A DNA stretch of 64,000 nt from Xenococcaceae cyanobacterium MO_188.B29 (GCA_030065155.1 JASJDI010000001.1:1-64000), one strand, 5' to 3'. Shown: positions 20,480 to 29,188, counted from the first letter of the stretch. The notes: generated by a model not told the origin, from the letters alone. Made by a program: numbers and translations.

Positions 20480-20722
20480 ATGTTAATTGAGGGTAAAAAG
20501 TACACTTATCGTCAACTAATGGAGGAAACTGGTTTATCTAGAAGCACACTACATAGAAGAATTAAAGCTTTGAAAGAATCAGAAGTCCCTCTAACTATAG
20601 GTGCAATTATTCAGTTTCCTACTATCTGGTCATTCCACGATCGGGATGGTACTTATTATTCATCTAAGACTGATTATGCGGTCAAAAATAGTATTCCTTA
20701 CTATCAGATGTTTCAAGATTAA
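20480..20722 (+). CDS. Small HTH-containing protein
   Basis: MLIEGKKYTYRQLMEETGLSRSTLHRRIKALKESE helix-turn-helix; AAAGGAG upstream; ORF track start 20384 lies upstream of the palindrome. Confidence 0.6.
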   Translation: MLIEGKKYTYRQLMEETGLSRSTLHRRIKALKESEVPLTIGAIIQFPTIWSFHDRDGTYYSSKTDYAVKNSIPYYQMFQD

Positions 20723-20734
20723 AATTCTGACACA
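20709..20734. repeat. 26-bp palindrome copy 3, overlapping the stop codon of the HTH ORF
   Basis: TGTTTCAAGATTAAAATTCTGACACA. Confidence 0.75.
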
Positions 20735-20787
20735 AAATAGACTTCTAACAACAAAGGGATATTTCTTAAATTTTTGTCAGTCTTGGT

Positions 20788-21201
20788 TTGTTTTCAACTA
20801 TGGATGCAGACGACTTAACTAATGGCTTGCGTGGCTTAAAATTCCCCCCAATAGCAGCTTTTGCCGTAGGACTTTCTTACCGACTATTATTTGTCACTCT
20901 TAGTGAAGCTTTGCGAATTGCGGATGCGATGAGACTCAAAGGAGTCGATTTAGAAACCAAAAATCCTTTAAAATGGATAACTAATTCTCTTAAACTTTGT
21001 CTCCCCGTTCTTTTTGCCGTATTACGACGAGGCTCAACCTTAATGTCTACTCTAGAAATGCGTGGTTTTATGAAAGGAAGGACAGTTAAAAGTTTAGGTG
21101 GTTGGGATATAGGGGATATAATTCTGCTTTTAATTGGTTTGGTATTACTAGTTTGGTCGATCGGCGATCGCTTTGGCTGGCTACCTTCTCTTACCTTTTA
21201 A
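20788..21201 (+). pseudogene. EcfT/CbiQ-like ECF transporter transmembrane component, N-terminally truncated
   Basis: DDLTNGLRGLKFPPIAAFAVGLSYRLLFVTLSEALRIADAMRLKGV...RGSTLMSTLEMRGF matches the EcfT C-terminal half; stop codon shortly upstream and no N-terminal half visible. Confidence 0.6.
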
Positions 21202-21206
21202 ATCCT

Positions 21207-22172
21207 ATGCAAATATTACTTTGGTCATTGGTACTTCTCGCATCGGTATGGGCAGCCCATTGGGGTTCGGATCAATTAGCTGAACCTCTGCAAAAATTAC
21301 GTCGTCAATGGGGACTCAGCGAAGCTGCGGGGGCTGCTTTTGTGGCACTTGCTACTGCTAGCCCTGAAGTTGGCACTAATACTGCTGCTGCGGTGCGGGG
21401 ACTTTCTGATATTGGTTTGGGTAACTTACTGGGTAGTAATATTATTTCTGTTCCCGCGATCGTTGTAGTTTCTTATTTAGCTTCTCGTAGTGCTAATAAA
21501 AATAAGCAGCATTATTTAGAGGTTAAATCAGAAGCCCTTAATGTACAGGCTGTTCCCTACATTATTATTATCGCTTTAGCTGCTATTTTAACTGTTCCTC
21601 CTCCTTGGCGTGGCTTACAGCCTATTGACGGTTGGATTATGTTAGCAGCTTATTTTATCTATCTAGCTCAAGCAATTTTACGAGAAAGACAGTCGAGTAA
21701 CAAGGTTCGTTGGCAAAAAGATGAAATTTTAATTGCCCTGGCTGGGGCATTGGGATTGGCGATCGCTGCTTATTTTATCGTTACTGCTACCGAACGTCTA
21801 GTTTCTTTATTAGGTATTTCCCAAATAATTGGCGGTTTATTTATCACTTCTACTTTGAGTATCGCCCCAGAAGTATTTGCTACCTGGAAAGTAGCCCAAA
21901 GCGGACAAGTTACCGCAGCAACTACCAGCGTGATTGCTGATAATACTGCCACGATGACTTTAGCTTTGTTTCCTTTGGCATTAGTCGGTTTGCAGATTAA
22001 AGATCTTCGTTTATTTGTAGTTAATTTGATTTTTGTGGCTTTACTGGCGATCGTTTACGCAGCTTTTATCCGTTGGGGTAAACAAAAAAACAGTTTTGAA
22101 TTGTGGGAAGTGCTGGTTTTGATTGCTATTTATTTAATTTATCTGGCACTTATGATTTTTGTAATCCTTTAA
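21207..22172 (+). CDS. Sodium/calcium exchanger (CaCA) family membrane protein
   Basis: ATASPEVGTNTAAAVRGLSDIGLGNLLGSNI and STLSIAPEVFATWKVAQSGQVTAATTSVIADNTA alpha-repeat-like motifs. Confidence 0.85.
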   Translation: MQILLWSLVLLASVWAAHWGSDQLAEPLQKLRRQWGLSEAAGAAFVALATASPEVGTNTAAAVRGLSDIGLGNLLGSNIISVPAIVVVSYLASRSANKNKQHYLEVKSEALNVQAVPYIIIIALAAILTVPPPWRGLQPIDGWIMLAAYFIYLAQAILRERQSSNKVRWQKDEILIALAGALGLAIAAYFIVTATERLVSLLGISQIIGGLFITSTLSIAPEVFATWKVAQSGQVTAATTSVIADNTATMTLALFPLALVGLQIKDLRLFVVNLIFVALLAIVYAAFIRWGKQKNSFELWEVLVLIAIYLIYLALMIFVIL

Positions 22173-22193
22173 GTTTGCTAGTCTTCAATAGAT

Positions 22194-22219
22194 GTTTCAA
22201 TATTTTAATTCTGACACAA
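22194..22219. repeat. 26-bp palindrome copy 4
   Basis: TGTTTCAATATTTTAATTCTGACACA. Confidence 0.75.
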
Positions 22220-22229
22220 AACTAACTGA

Positions 22230-22305
22230 CTCAAACTCGAGCGATCGATAGGGCTTGGGTGGTAATTCAATACAAATTTGTATCCCCTGGTTTGACTTCA
22301 CCACG
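22230..22305 (-). pseudogene. Remnant of an MOSC gene 3' end
   Basis: CTCGAGCGATCGATAGGGCTTGGGTGGTAATTCAA...TTTGACTTC is closely similar to the 3' end of the MOSC gene at 22562. Confidence 0.75.
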
Positions 22306-22466
22306 GGTGAGCGAAATTTACGGTGGCCAAAATTAAACTCTATGAAGTAATAAGTAATGAGTTTGGTTTATCGCTTAGCCTTCAATTCAAGAGGAGTTAC
22401 TTCTTTACTTCAAAACTCATTACTTCTTTATTTTTGTTACTCCCACACCTTTTTTCGTTCACCCGT
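22303..22466. repeat. Fold-back (MITE-like) element
   Basis: Outer inverted repeat ACGGGTGAGCGAAA / TTTCGTTCACCCGT (1 mismatch); inner AAGTAATGAGTTT / AAACTCATTACTT (perfect 13 bp). Confidence 0.65.
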
Positions 22467-22524
22467 ATAGTATTCTAAGGATTTGGCTCTTCTCTTCACT
22501 AATAAAGTGATCGGCTTGCTATTG

Positions 22525-22550
22525 TGTGTCAGATATTTAATTTTGACACA
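22525..22550. repeat. 26-bp palindrome copy 5
   Basis: TGTGTCAGATATTTAATTTTGACACA, arms extend to TATTGTGTGTCA / TGACACACAATA. Confidence 0.85.
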
Positions 22551-22561
22551 CAATAATTATT

Positions 22562-23104
22562 TTAAACTCGATCGAGCGATCGATAGGGTTGGGGTGGTAA
22601 TTCAACGCGGATTGTATCGCCTGTTTTGACTTCTCCACCGATGGTTACAATGCTCATAATCCCAGCTTTCCGAATTAAGTTACCTTCCTCGTCATAATCT
22701 AGTACGGCATTCATTAAACCCGATCGAAAGCGATTTAGTTGAGCGCAAGGATTCCGTAAACCAGTTACTTTAACTACTGCTGTATCTCCTAGATGAAGTA
22801 AGGTATCGGTAGGTAATCCTAATAAATCAATACCAAAGGTAGTAATATTCTCTCCCATTTGCCCCGCAGACACGTCAAAACCAGCATTATTTAACTCGTC
22901 ATGGAGTTCAGAGTGTATTAGATGTACCTGTCGTAGATTAGGCTGAGTTGGGTCTTTTTTTACTCGCGATCGATGTTTTACTGTCTTTCCTGAATGTGCA
23001 TCACCTTCTACACCTAATCCTGCTATGAGTCGGATGCTGTTTTGGTTGGATTTGCTAAAGGTGTGAGTTGTGCTAGTACTAACTGCTGTTACTATTCCTT
23101 CCAT
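22562..23104 (-). CDS. MOSC domain protein
   Basis: GQMGENITTFGIDL, GLRNPCAQLNRF; internal ATG (MEGIVTAVST) is the likely start, ORF track start 23149. Confidence 0.85.
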   Translation of the reverse strand: MEGIVTAVSTSTTHTFSKSNQNSIRLIAGLGVEGDAHSGKTVKHRSRVKKDPTQPNLRQVHLIHSELHDELNNAGFDVSAGQMGENITTFGIDLLGLPTDTLLHLGDTAVVKVTGLRNPCAQLNRFRSGLMNAVLDYDEEGNLIRKAGIMSIVTIGGEVKTGDTIRVELPPQPYRSLDRV

Positions 23105-23141
23105 AGATCGCTTTATCCCTGTCTCAAGTTTATATTCTAAA

Positions 23142-23167
23142 TGTGTCAAAATTAAATTTCTGACACA
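23142..23167. repeat. 26-bp palindrome copy 6
   Basis: TGTGTCAAAATTAAATTTCTGACACA. Confidence 0.85.
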
Positions 23168-23211
23168 AAATGGTAATTCGATCGCGATGCTAATTGATAC
23201 TCAGAAAATAC

Positions 23212-23775
23212 TTATTTTCGATCCTTAGAATTTTCAGAATGAGGAGGAAGGCAATATTGATTATTTATGACAATACTCTGATTCGATAGGTCTTTTTGAT
23301 AATTTTTGATTACCTTTTTTATCTTTTTTGCAGCAGATATAGGCCAAGTTTGAGACAAGACAAAAAATCCAAAATAGGTGAAAAATAATGTTAAGAGAAT
23401 AAATAACCCTTGTAACTCAACTGTCAAAGGAGTGAAGAGCACAAGAAAAAAGCAAACTACTGCTAAAAAATTTAAAAATATTCCACCAACAAAATAAAAA
23501 CCGTACATAAAGTATTCAAAAAACATGATTTTTCTTATTTTTAAATGTCCACTACAATCGATCATCTCAAGAAAAATCTGAGCCTGTTGAAAATCTCTAT
23601 ATTTTAAGGTGCCTTTGGCATATTTATGAAGAGCAACTATTTGTTCTCGCATATATTGTTCTGCTCTAATTCCAGTAGCTTTTTCAAAAATGATTGAGTT
23701 TGTTTGCTCTTGTAAAGCATTGCGTGTTTCTGGTGTGAGGTAATCTTTATTAATATGCTCTTCTAAAGACTGCAA
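23212..23775 (-). CDS. Hypothetical membrane protein (two TM segments)
   Basis: ORF with FYFVGGIFLNFLAVVCFFLVLF and LFILLTLFFTYFGFFVLS. Confidence 0.55.
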   Translation of the reverse strand: MQSLEEHINKDYLTPETRNALQEQTNSIIFEKATGIRAEQYMREQIVALHKYAKGTLKYRDFQQAQIFLEMIDCSGHLKIRKIMFFEYFMYGFYFVGGIFLNFLAVVCFFLVLFTPLTVELQGLFILLTLFFTYFGFFVLSQTWPISAAKKIKKVIKNYQKDLSNQSIVINNQYCLPPHSENSKDRK

Positions 23776-23846
23776 TCTTTGCTTGGATAGACTTGGGAAA
23801 ACATGATCTTTGTCTATAGTCTACTTTTCTTCAATCAAGGCTTACC

Positions 23847-23872
23847 TGTGTCATAATTTGAATTATGACACG
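23847..23872. repeat. 26-bp palindrome copy 7
   Basis: TGTGTCATAATTTGAATTATGACACG. Confidence 0.8.
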
Positions 23873-24110
23873 TATCTAGAAAGCATTGTGTAGGGGTGAA
23901 CAAAATGGAAAAATTTGAGCAAGGTTAGAAAAGTAACAGCATCTAATTGATTTATCAGTTAACAGGATTTAATTTGATAATGAAAAAAATTTATCTTAAA
24001 TAGACAAATAGACAGTTTCATTTAAGCATTTTGACAAGTTTAAAACTGCCTTGAAGCTATCTGACTTAAACTAGACTTTATTGAGTAATATTAATTAAAT
24101 AACAAACAGG

Positions 24111-24413
24111 ATGGATACTCAGCGTTCTAAGATACAAAGCCTTTTGGGTATAAACAATGAGATTGAAGCAAAGTTAAAAGAAGTACATAATCGTAAGGTT
24201 AATATTAATAGTAATAGAAAAGAAAGTATTGAAAAATTACATACTAATACTAATAAATTGAGTCTAAGCAATAGTAATAAGCATGTTAAGATGCGCTTAT
24301 TTTTACGGAAAGAAACTAGAGACAGACTCCACATTCATAAAATAAACACTGGTGAGAATATAAGCGATATTGTTGATGCTGCTGTTACCGCTTATCTCAA
24401 TAAGATTTCGTAG
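24111..24413 (+). CDS. Small protein with ribbon-helix-helix-like C-terminus
   Basis: KMRLFLRKETRDRLHIHKINTGENISDIVDAAVTAYL. Confidence 0.5.
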   Translation: MDTQRSKIQSLLGINNEIEAKLKEVHNRKVNINSNRKESIEKLHTNTNKLSLSNSNKHVKMRLFLRKETRDRLHIHKINTGENISDIVDAAVTAYLNKIS

Positions 24414-24529
24414 TAAGGACGATTCGCCCTAAAGGACTAGCTTCTTGCTCAATAACCTCAACGGGGGGAACCCCGCCAACGAACTGCTTCACCGCAACGG
24501 TTTTTCGCGCTTAGCGTCGCGAATCGCCC

Positions 24530-25213
24530 CTACAAGGTTGATATGTTCTCATCAAGCTCTAGTCCATATTGATCGTAGTAGTCTAAGATCATCAGCTTAA
24601 GTTGATCTTCTGTAGGTGCTATAAATTTCGATCGATTGCTTTTGACTGGGGTAGTGATAGCATCTTTGATATTCATTCCCTGCTGTATTCTCAGTCTCAA
24701 TGATCTTACTTGCCATCCAGAGATTGCAGCCCATTTCTCTAGGGATAGACTAATACCACTATACTCATAAGTTTTATTTGGTTGCTTAATTTTCTGACCT
24801 TGAGTGGAGACTGGAGTAGTTAGAGCTTCTAGTATTGTCCATTTACCCATCATACGTTTTTTCACCACAGAATACTTAATTTTGAAGTGTTTACACCAGT
24901 CTTTTAAACTTTTAACCTCGCCGTTAATCTCATAGGTTGATTCAGCCAAGGAAATATGTTTTTTAGGTACTCTATTTTTGCTTTGGATATCATTAGTAGT
25001 CCAACGACAATTACTGGGTTCGTAATCTCCTTTTGGATCGATTCTGTCTAATGTCATTGCATCAGGACGGTAGCCCATATCTTCTATAAAGTTATCAAAA
25101 GATTCTAACCAGCGATCGCAAATAGATATAGTGGCATAATTGGGGTCTTTTTTTACTCGTTGTCTCATCGCTCTATAAGTATTCAATGTGCGAGTATAAT
25201 AAACGCTAGTCAT
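24530..25213 (-). CDS. HNH homing-endonuclease-like protein with two C-terminal repeat modules
   Basis: ICDRWLESFDNFIEDMGYRPDAMTLDRIDPKGDYEPSNCRWTT; two SLxxW...ITTPV modules. Confidence 0.75.
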   Translation of the reverse strand: MTSVYYTRTLNTYRAMRQRVKKDPNYATISICDRWLESFDNFIEDMGYRPDAMTLDRIDPKGDYEPSNCRWTTNDIQSKNRVPKKHISLAESTYEINGEVKSLKDWCKHFKIKYSVVKKRMMGKWTILEALTTPVSTQGQKIKQPNKTYEYSGISLSLEKWAAISGWQVRSLRLRIQQGMNIKDAITTPVKSNRSKFIAPTEDQLKLMILDYYDQYGLELDENISTL

Positions 25214-25376
25214 CTAGTTCCCTTTTTACTTCCTGTAAGTTCCGCCTTACTTAGATAGTATTTTATCATTAAGTACAATTTAGGAGTCATTAATCTCATA
25301 AGGGTAATTATCGGAATTAGAAGAAAATATCGGATCTTGATTACAAGTAAATCTGATTGATTCCCAACTAACCTAA

Positions 25377-26234
25377 TTAATCAAAAAGAGTTAACTGAAT
25401 AGGAGTAGATTCAGTAGCTGGTTTAGAAAGAATTGGTATATTAATCCCTGCTGACTCTAGTAAACTTTGGAGATAAAAAGCAGTACCAGGCGATCGCGAT
25501 TCTTGAGGACAGTGAACAAAAAAATAGATAGTCTTATTTTGATTTAACCAATTACCAAGATTAGATACCCATTCAGATAAGAAAACATCATTATATTGCC
25601 GTTGTGGATGACTAATAAAACGCACCAAAACAAAGTTAGAAGTAACAACAGGTGTTAGGGGAAGTTTTGGTTTTTTTCTGGTGGAATTAGCTTGAGGATT
25701 GTCAGGAGCATTATAAATAGGTCTAGTATCCAGCAATACCCTACCTACACCCAACTGAGTAAGGATTTTATTAAGTTGGCTAGCGTGAAGCTCTTTATAC
25801 CAGTCTAAATGACGCACTTCTACAGCCAGAGAAACCCCCGTATCTTGGCAACCTTGTAAAAACTCAATTAAATCTTCTAGATAAGCAGGACTATAACTAG
25901 GAGGTAATTGAGCAAAAATAACTCCCAGACGATCGCCTAATCTTTTCATTCGCTCAATAAAATCTAGTGCAGCAGGAAGAGAAGGTTGTAGTAAACCTTG
26001 ATGGGTAACAGTCTGAGGAAATTTAGGACAGAATTGAAAACCAGGGACTGTTTGCTCAACCCAACGCTGTACTTTTTCAGCAGAAGGAACAGCATAAAAA
26101 GTAGTATTCCCTTCAACAGTATGAAAACGCTGGCTATAAAGGCGTAAAAAATCTTGAGATTTACTTTTGGGAGGGTATAAATTCCCTACCCAACCTTTAT
26201 AAGACCAGACTGCACAACCAAGATAAAAATTCAC
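25377..26234 (-). CDS. DUF72 family protein
   Basis: GCAVWSYKGWVGNLYPPKSKSQDFLRLYSQRFHTVEGNTTFYAVP. Confidence 0.9.
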   Translation of the reverse strand: MNFYLGCAVWSYKGWVGNLYPPKSKSQDFLRLYSQRFHTVEGNTTFYAVPSAEKVQRWVEQTVPGFQFCPKFPQTVTHQGLLQPSLPAALDFIERMKRLGDRLGVIFAQLPPSYSPAYLEDLIEFLQGCQDTGVSLAVEVRHLDWYKELHASQLNKILTQLGVGRVLLDTRPIYNAPDNPQANSTRKKPKLPLTPVVTSNFVLVRFISHPQRQYNDVFLSEWVSNLGNWLNQNKTIYFFVHCPQESRSPGTAFYLQSLLESAGINIPILSKPATESTPIQLTLFD

Positions 26235-26257
26235 GAGATAGCTTGTTAATTCCTATT

Positions 26258-27502
26258 CTAAACAGGGAGATGTTCTTGAGTAAGGATATTAATAGCTTTC
26301 ACCTCTTCCATATCTGCTTTCACTGCATCTTGGAGTTGTTCTCTTAGATCGGGTGTAACAGCTAAAGCCCTTGTCCAATCAGGTATTTGTGCTCCTGCTG
26401 GATCGCTGAAATATAGTTCTCCTGCATCAGAAATAACCTCTTCAAACAGTTCAGTAATTACCTCTTCTTGATGGCGATCGTATTGTAAATTATTAAACCT
26501 GGCATCAACAAAATATTGACGAGTATAATCTTGTGCCTCGCGACGGAATTTAACTCGCAAAGCATGGATGTGATCTCGACTGACGACAACTTTTTCAGTT
26601 TCAGTTAGAGTTCGTAATACTGAACGGAGGATATCACGGCACATTTTTCTTAATCCTTCTTGGGAAGAAGCACCTACCTGTTGATGCTTATGATCGAAAA
26701 TCCCCAAATCAATTTGAGCAATTCTTTTTTCAGCTACACTACGATAAACTTCTGCCAAGAAACCAATCTCTAACCCCCAGTTACCAGGAATACGAGTATT
26801 TAAAGCCAGATCGCTAGTCATCGCAAATTCTCCTGAGAGGGGATAGCGGAAAGAACTAAGATAGCGGAGATATTTTTGATAACCAAAGAGTTCAGTTAAA
26901 GCAGTGAGCAAAGGAGTGACGAATAAACGTACTACTCGTCCATTGAGACTGCGGGGATAACTACCAATACGAGCATAGTAGGCTTTATTAAAAGCAATAC
27001 CAAACTCTTTTTCGAGCAAAGGGAAAAGTAGCTTAAGGGGATAAGAGCGATCGTAGGTAATAATATCAGCATCGTGGAGAGCGATCGCACCTGCTTGCAG
27101 AGTAGCTAAACCTAATCCTAACCATACTGCTCGTCCTTTCCCTCTAAGAGAAAGCAAATCTAAACCACGAGCGCGCAAATTTTCTAGTAAATGGGTAACT
27201 CTCTGACCATTTTCCCAAATAACAAAGGTCTGTTGAGGTAGAAGAGAAAAGAATTGTACTGCGGTGGAATATTGTTCTACTGTATCCGCATAGAGACAAA
27301 CAACTACAGTTTTAATAAAAGCGCATTCTTTGAGATGATCGCGAATTTGAGTTAGAGCAGGTCTTTCTAATTCTTCATACAAAGCAGGAATTAGAACTGC
27401 GGTAGGGGATTCTTGACTTAGCTCTACTAATCTTTCTTCTAAAAATTCTAAATTACAACCAAAATCATGAATAGTAGTAATTAACTCTTGTTTGTAATCC
27501 AT
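26258..27502 (-). CDS. Glycosyltransferase, glucosyl-3-phosphoglycerate synthase-like
   Basis: GKGRAVWLGLGLATLQAGAIALHDADIITYDRSYPLKLLFPLL. Confidence 0.75.
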   Translation of the reverse strand: MDYKQELITTIHDFGCNLEFLEERLVELSQESPTAVLIPALYEELERPALTQIRDHLKECAFIKTVVVCLYADTVEQYSTAVQFFSLLPQQTFVIWENGQRVTHLLENLRARGLDLLSLRGKGRAVWLGLGLATLQAGAIALHDADIITYDRSYPLKLLFPLLEKEFGIAFNKAYYARIGSYPRSLNGRVVRLFVTPLLTALTELFGYQKYLRYLSSFRYPLSGEFAMTSDLALNTRIPGNWGLEIGFLAEVYRSVAEKRIAQIDLGIFDHKHQQVGASSQEGLRKMCRDILRSVLRTLTETEKVVVSRDHIHALRVKFRREAQDYTRQYFVDARFNNLQYDRHQEEVITELFEEVISDAGELYFSDPAGAQIPDWTRALAVTPDLREQLQDAVKADMEEVKAINILTQEHLPV

Positions 27503-27622
27503 AAGTTTATATATTAATTGAACAATTTAAGTTTCACAATTTTAGATTATTTTATGAATTATGCAATGAATCTTAGAACAAGAGAGTTCCTTGGAATACA
27601 AAATACCTAAATAAAAGATGAA

Positions 27623-29188
27623 ATGGAACGAAGTGGTAAAGTTTATTTGGTAGGAGCAGGATTAGGAGACCTTAATTACCTAACTCTGAGAGGACAAGAA
27701 TTAATCTCCCAGGCAGAAGTATTAATTTATGATGCTTTAGTAGATAATTACTTGCTCAATTTAGTTTCTGATAGTTGTCTCAAGTTAGATGTAGGCAAAC
27801 GAGGCGGTCAAGTTAGTACACCCCAAGCAGAAATCAATCGCTTACTGGTTAGTTATTGTCTAGAAGGAAAACAAGTAGTAAGACTCAAGAGTGGAGATCC
27901 TGCTATATTTGGTCGTGCTGTCCCAGAAATAGAAGCCTTACAAGCAGCAGATTGTAATTGGGAGATAGTTCCAGGTATCTCTTCCGCGATCGCAGCACCT
28001 TTACTAGCAGGTATTTTCCTAACCGAGAAAGATTTAAGTCGTTGTTTTGCCGTTTTGAGTGGACATAACCCAGACATACTAGACTGGGATGCTTTAGCAC
28101 GGATAGATACTTTAGTAATTTTGATGGGAGGACGTTCTTTAGCAACAATAGTCAAAAAATTACAAGATTGTGGACGATGCAGCGATGAACCTATTGCCAT
28201 TATTAAGAATTGTAGTCGTCTTCAACAACAGATTTTTTGGGGGACTCTAACCGATATAGTAGATAAAACCAGTGGTCTTTCTCTTTCTCCAGCCGTTATT
28301 GTTATTGGTAAAGTTGTGGCACTAGCTAATCAGTTTCAACAATCTCCGTCCTATAATCTTCCCTTGACAGGAAAAACAGTCTTAATTACTCGTTCTGCTG
28401 AACAATCAAGTAAATTTAGAGATTTATTACAGCAAGAAGGCGCAAATGTTCTGGAAATGCCCGCTTTGGAGATTACCGCACCATCGAGTTGGGCAGATTT
28501 AGATCGAGCGATCGCTAATTTAGCTAGTTTTGATTGGTTGATCCTTACCTCTGCTAATGGAGTAAACTATTTTTGCGATCGCTTAGCGGATCAGGGTAAA
28601 GATGCTCGCACTCTAGCAGGAATTAAAATTGCCGTAGTTGGACAAAAAACCGCTGCTACTCTCCGACAAAAAAATCTGCAACCAGACTTTATTCCTCCTG
28701 ATTTTGTTGCTGATTCTTTAGTCGCTAACTTTCCTGAAGAATTAGAGCGAAAAAAAATTCTTTTCCCCCGTGTAGAGACTGGTGGCAGAGAAGTATTAGT
28801 TAAAGAATTAGCAGCTAAAGGTGCAGAAGTAGTAGAAGTAGCAGCTTATCAATCTGCTTGTCCCCAAACAATTGAAGCAAATGTCTGGCAAGCACTACAA
28901 CAAAAACAAATAGATATTGTCACCTTTGCTAGTTCTAAAACCGTCAGAAACTTTGTGCAACTAGTAGAGCAAGAATTAAAACATCATCCTCATGTTACTC
29001 TTCAATCCATCTTAGACAATGTTGACATAGCATCCATTGGTCCCCAAACCTCGAAAACTTGTCAAGAATTATTCGGCAGAGTAGATATAGAAGCACGAGA
29101 ATATACTTTAGAAGGATTAACCCAGGCGATCGCGACAGCGATCTGCCTTCGGCAGCCCGCGCAGTGCCAGGCTTCGCCCGATCTCTAA
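27623..29188 (+). CDS. Fused uroporphyrinogen-III C-methyltransferase (CobA) / uroporphyrinogen-III synthase (HemD)
   Basis: N-term VYLVGAGLGDLNYLTLRGQELI...RLKSGDPAIFGR; C-term half LTGKTVLITRSAEQSSKFRDLLQQEGANVLEMPALEI. Confidence 0.92.
   Translation: MERSGKVYLVGAGLGDLNYLTLRGQELISQAEVLIYDALVDNYLLNLVSDSCLKLDVGKRGGQVSTPQAEINRLLVSYCLEGKQVVRLKSGDPAIFGRAVPEIEALQAADCNWEIVPGISSAIAAPLLAGIFLTEKDLSRCFAVLSGHNPDILDWDALARIDTLVILMGGRSLATIVKKLQDCGRCSDEPIAIIKNCSRLQQQIFWGTLTDIVDKTSGLSLSPAVIVIGKVVALANQFQQSPSYNLPLTGKTVLITRSAEQSSKFRDLLQQEGANVLEMPALEITAPSSWADLDRAIANLASFDWLILTSANGVNYFCDRLADQGKDARTLAGIKIAVVGQKTAATLRQKNLQPDFIPPDFVADSLVANFPEELERKKILFPRVETGGREVLVKELAAKGAEVVEVAAYQSACPQTIEANVWQALQQKQIDIVTFASSKTVRNFVQLVEQELKHHPHVTLQSILDNVDIASIGPQTSKTCQELFGRVDIEAREYTLEGLTQAIATAICLRQPAQCQASPDL

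Noticed and set aside
18319-23872. 26-bp palindromes as ends of a type V-K CAST or other Tn7-like element
   Set aside because: No tnsB/tnsC/tniQ/cas12k genes nearby; TnsB sites are direct repeats while these are palindromic
27853-28200. Minus-strand ORFs inside cobA-hemD
   Set aside because: Antisense to a strongly coding gene with no supporting motif; same reasoning for ORFs inside nblS, cheA and thiC
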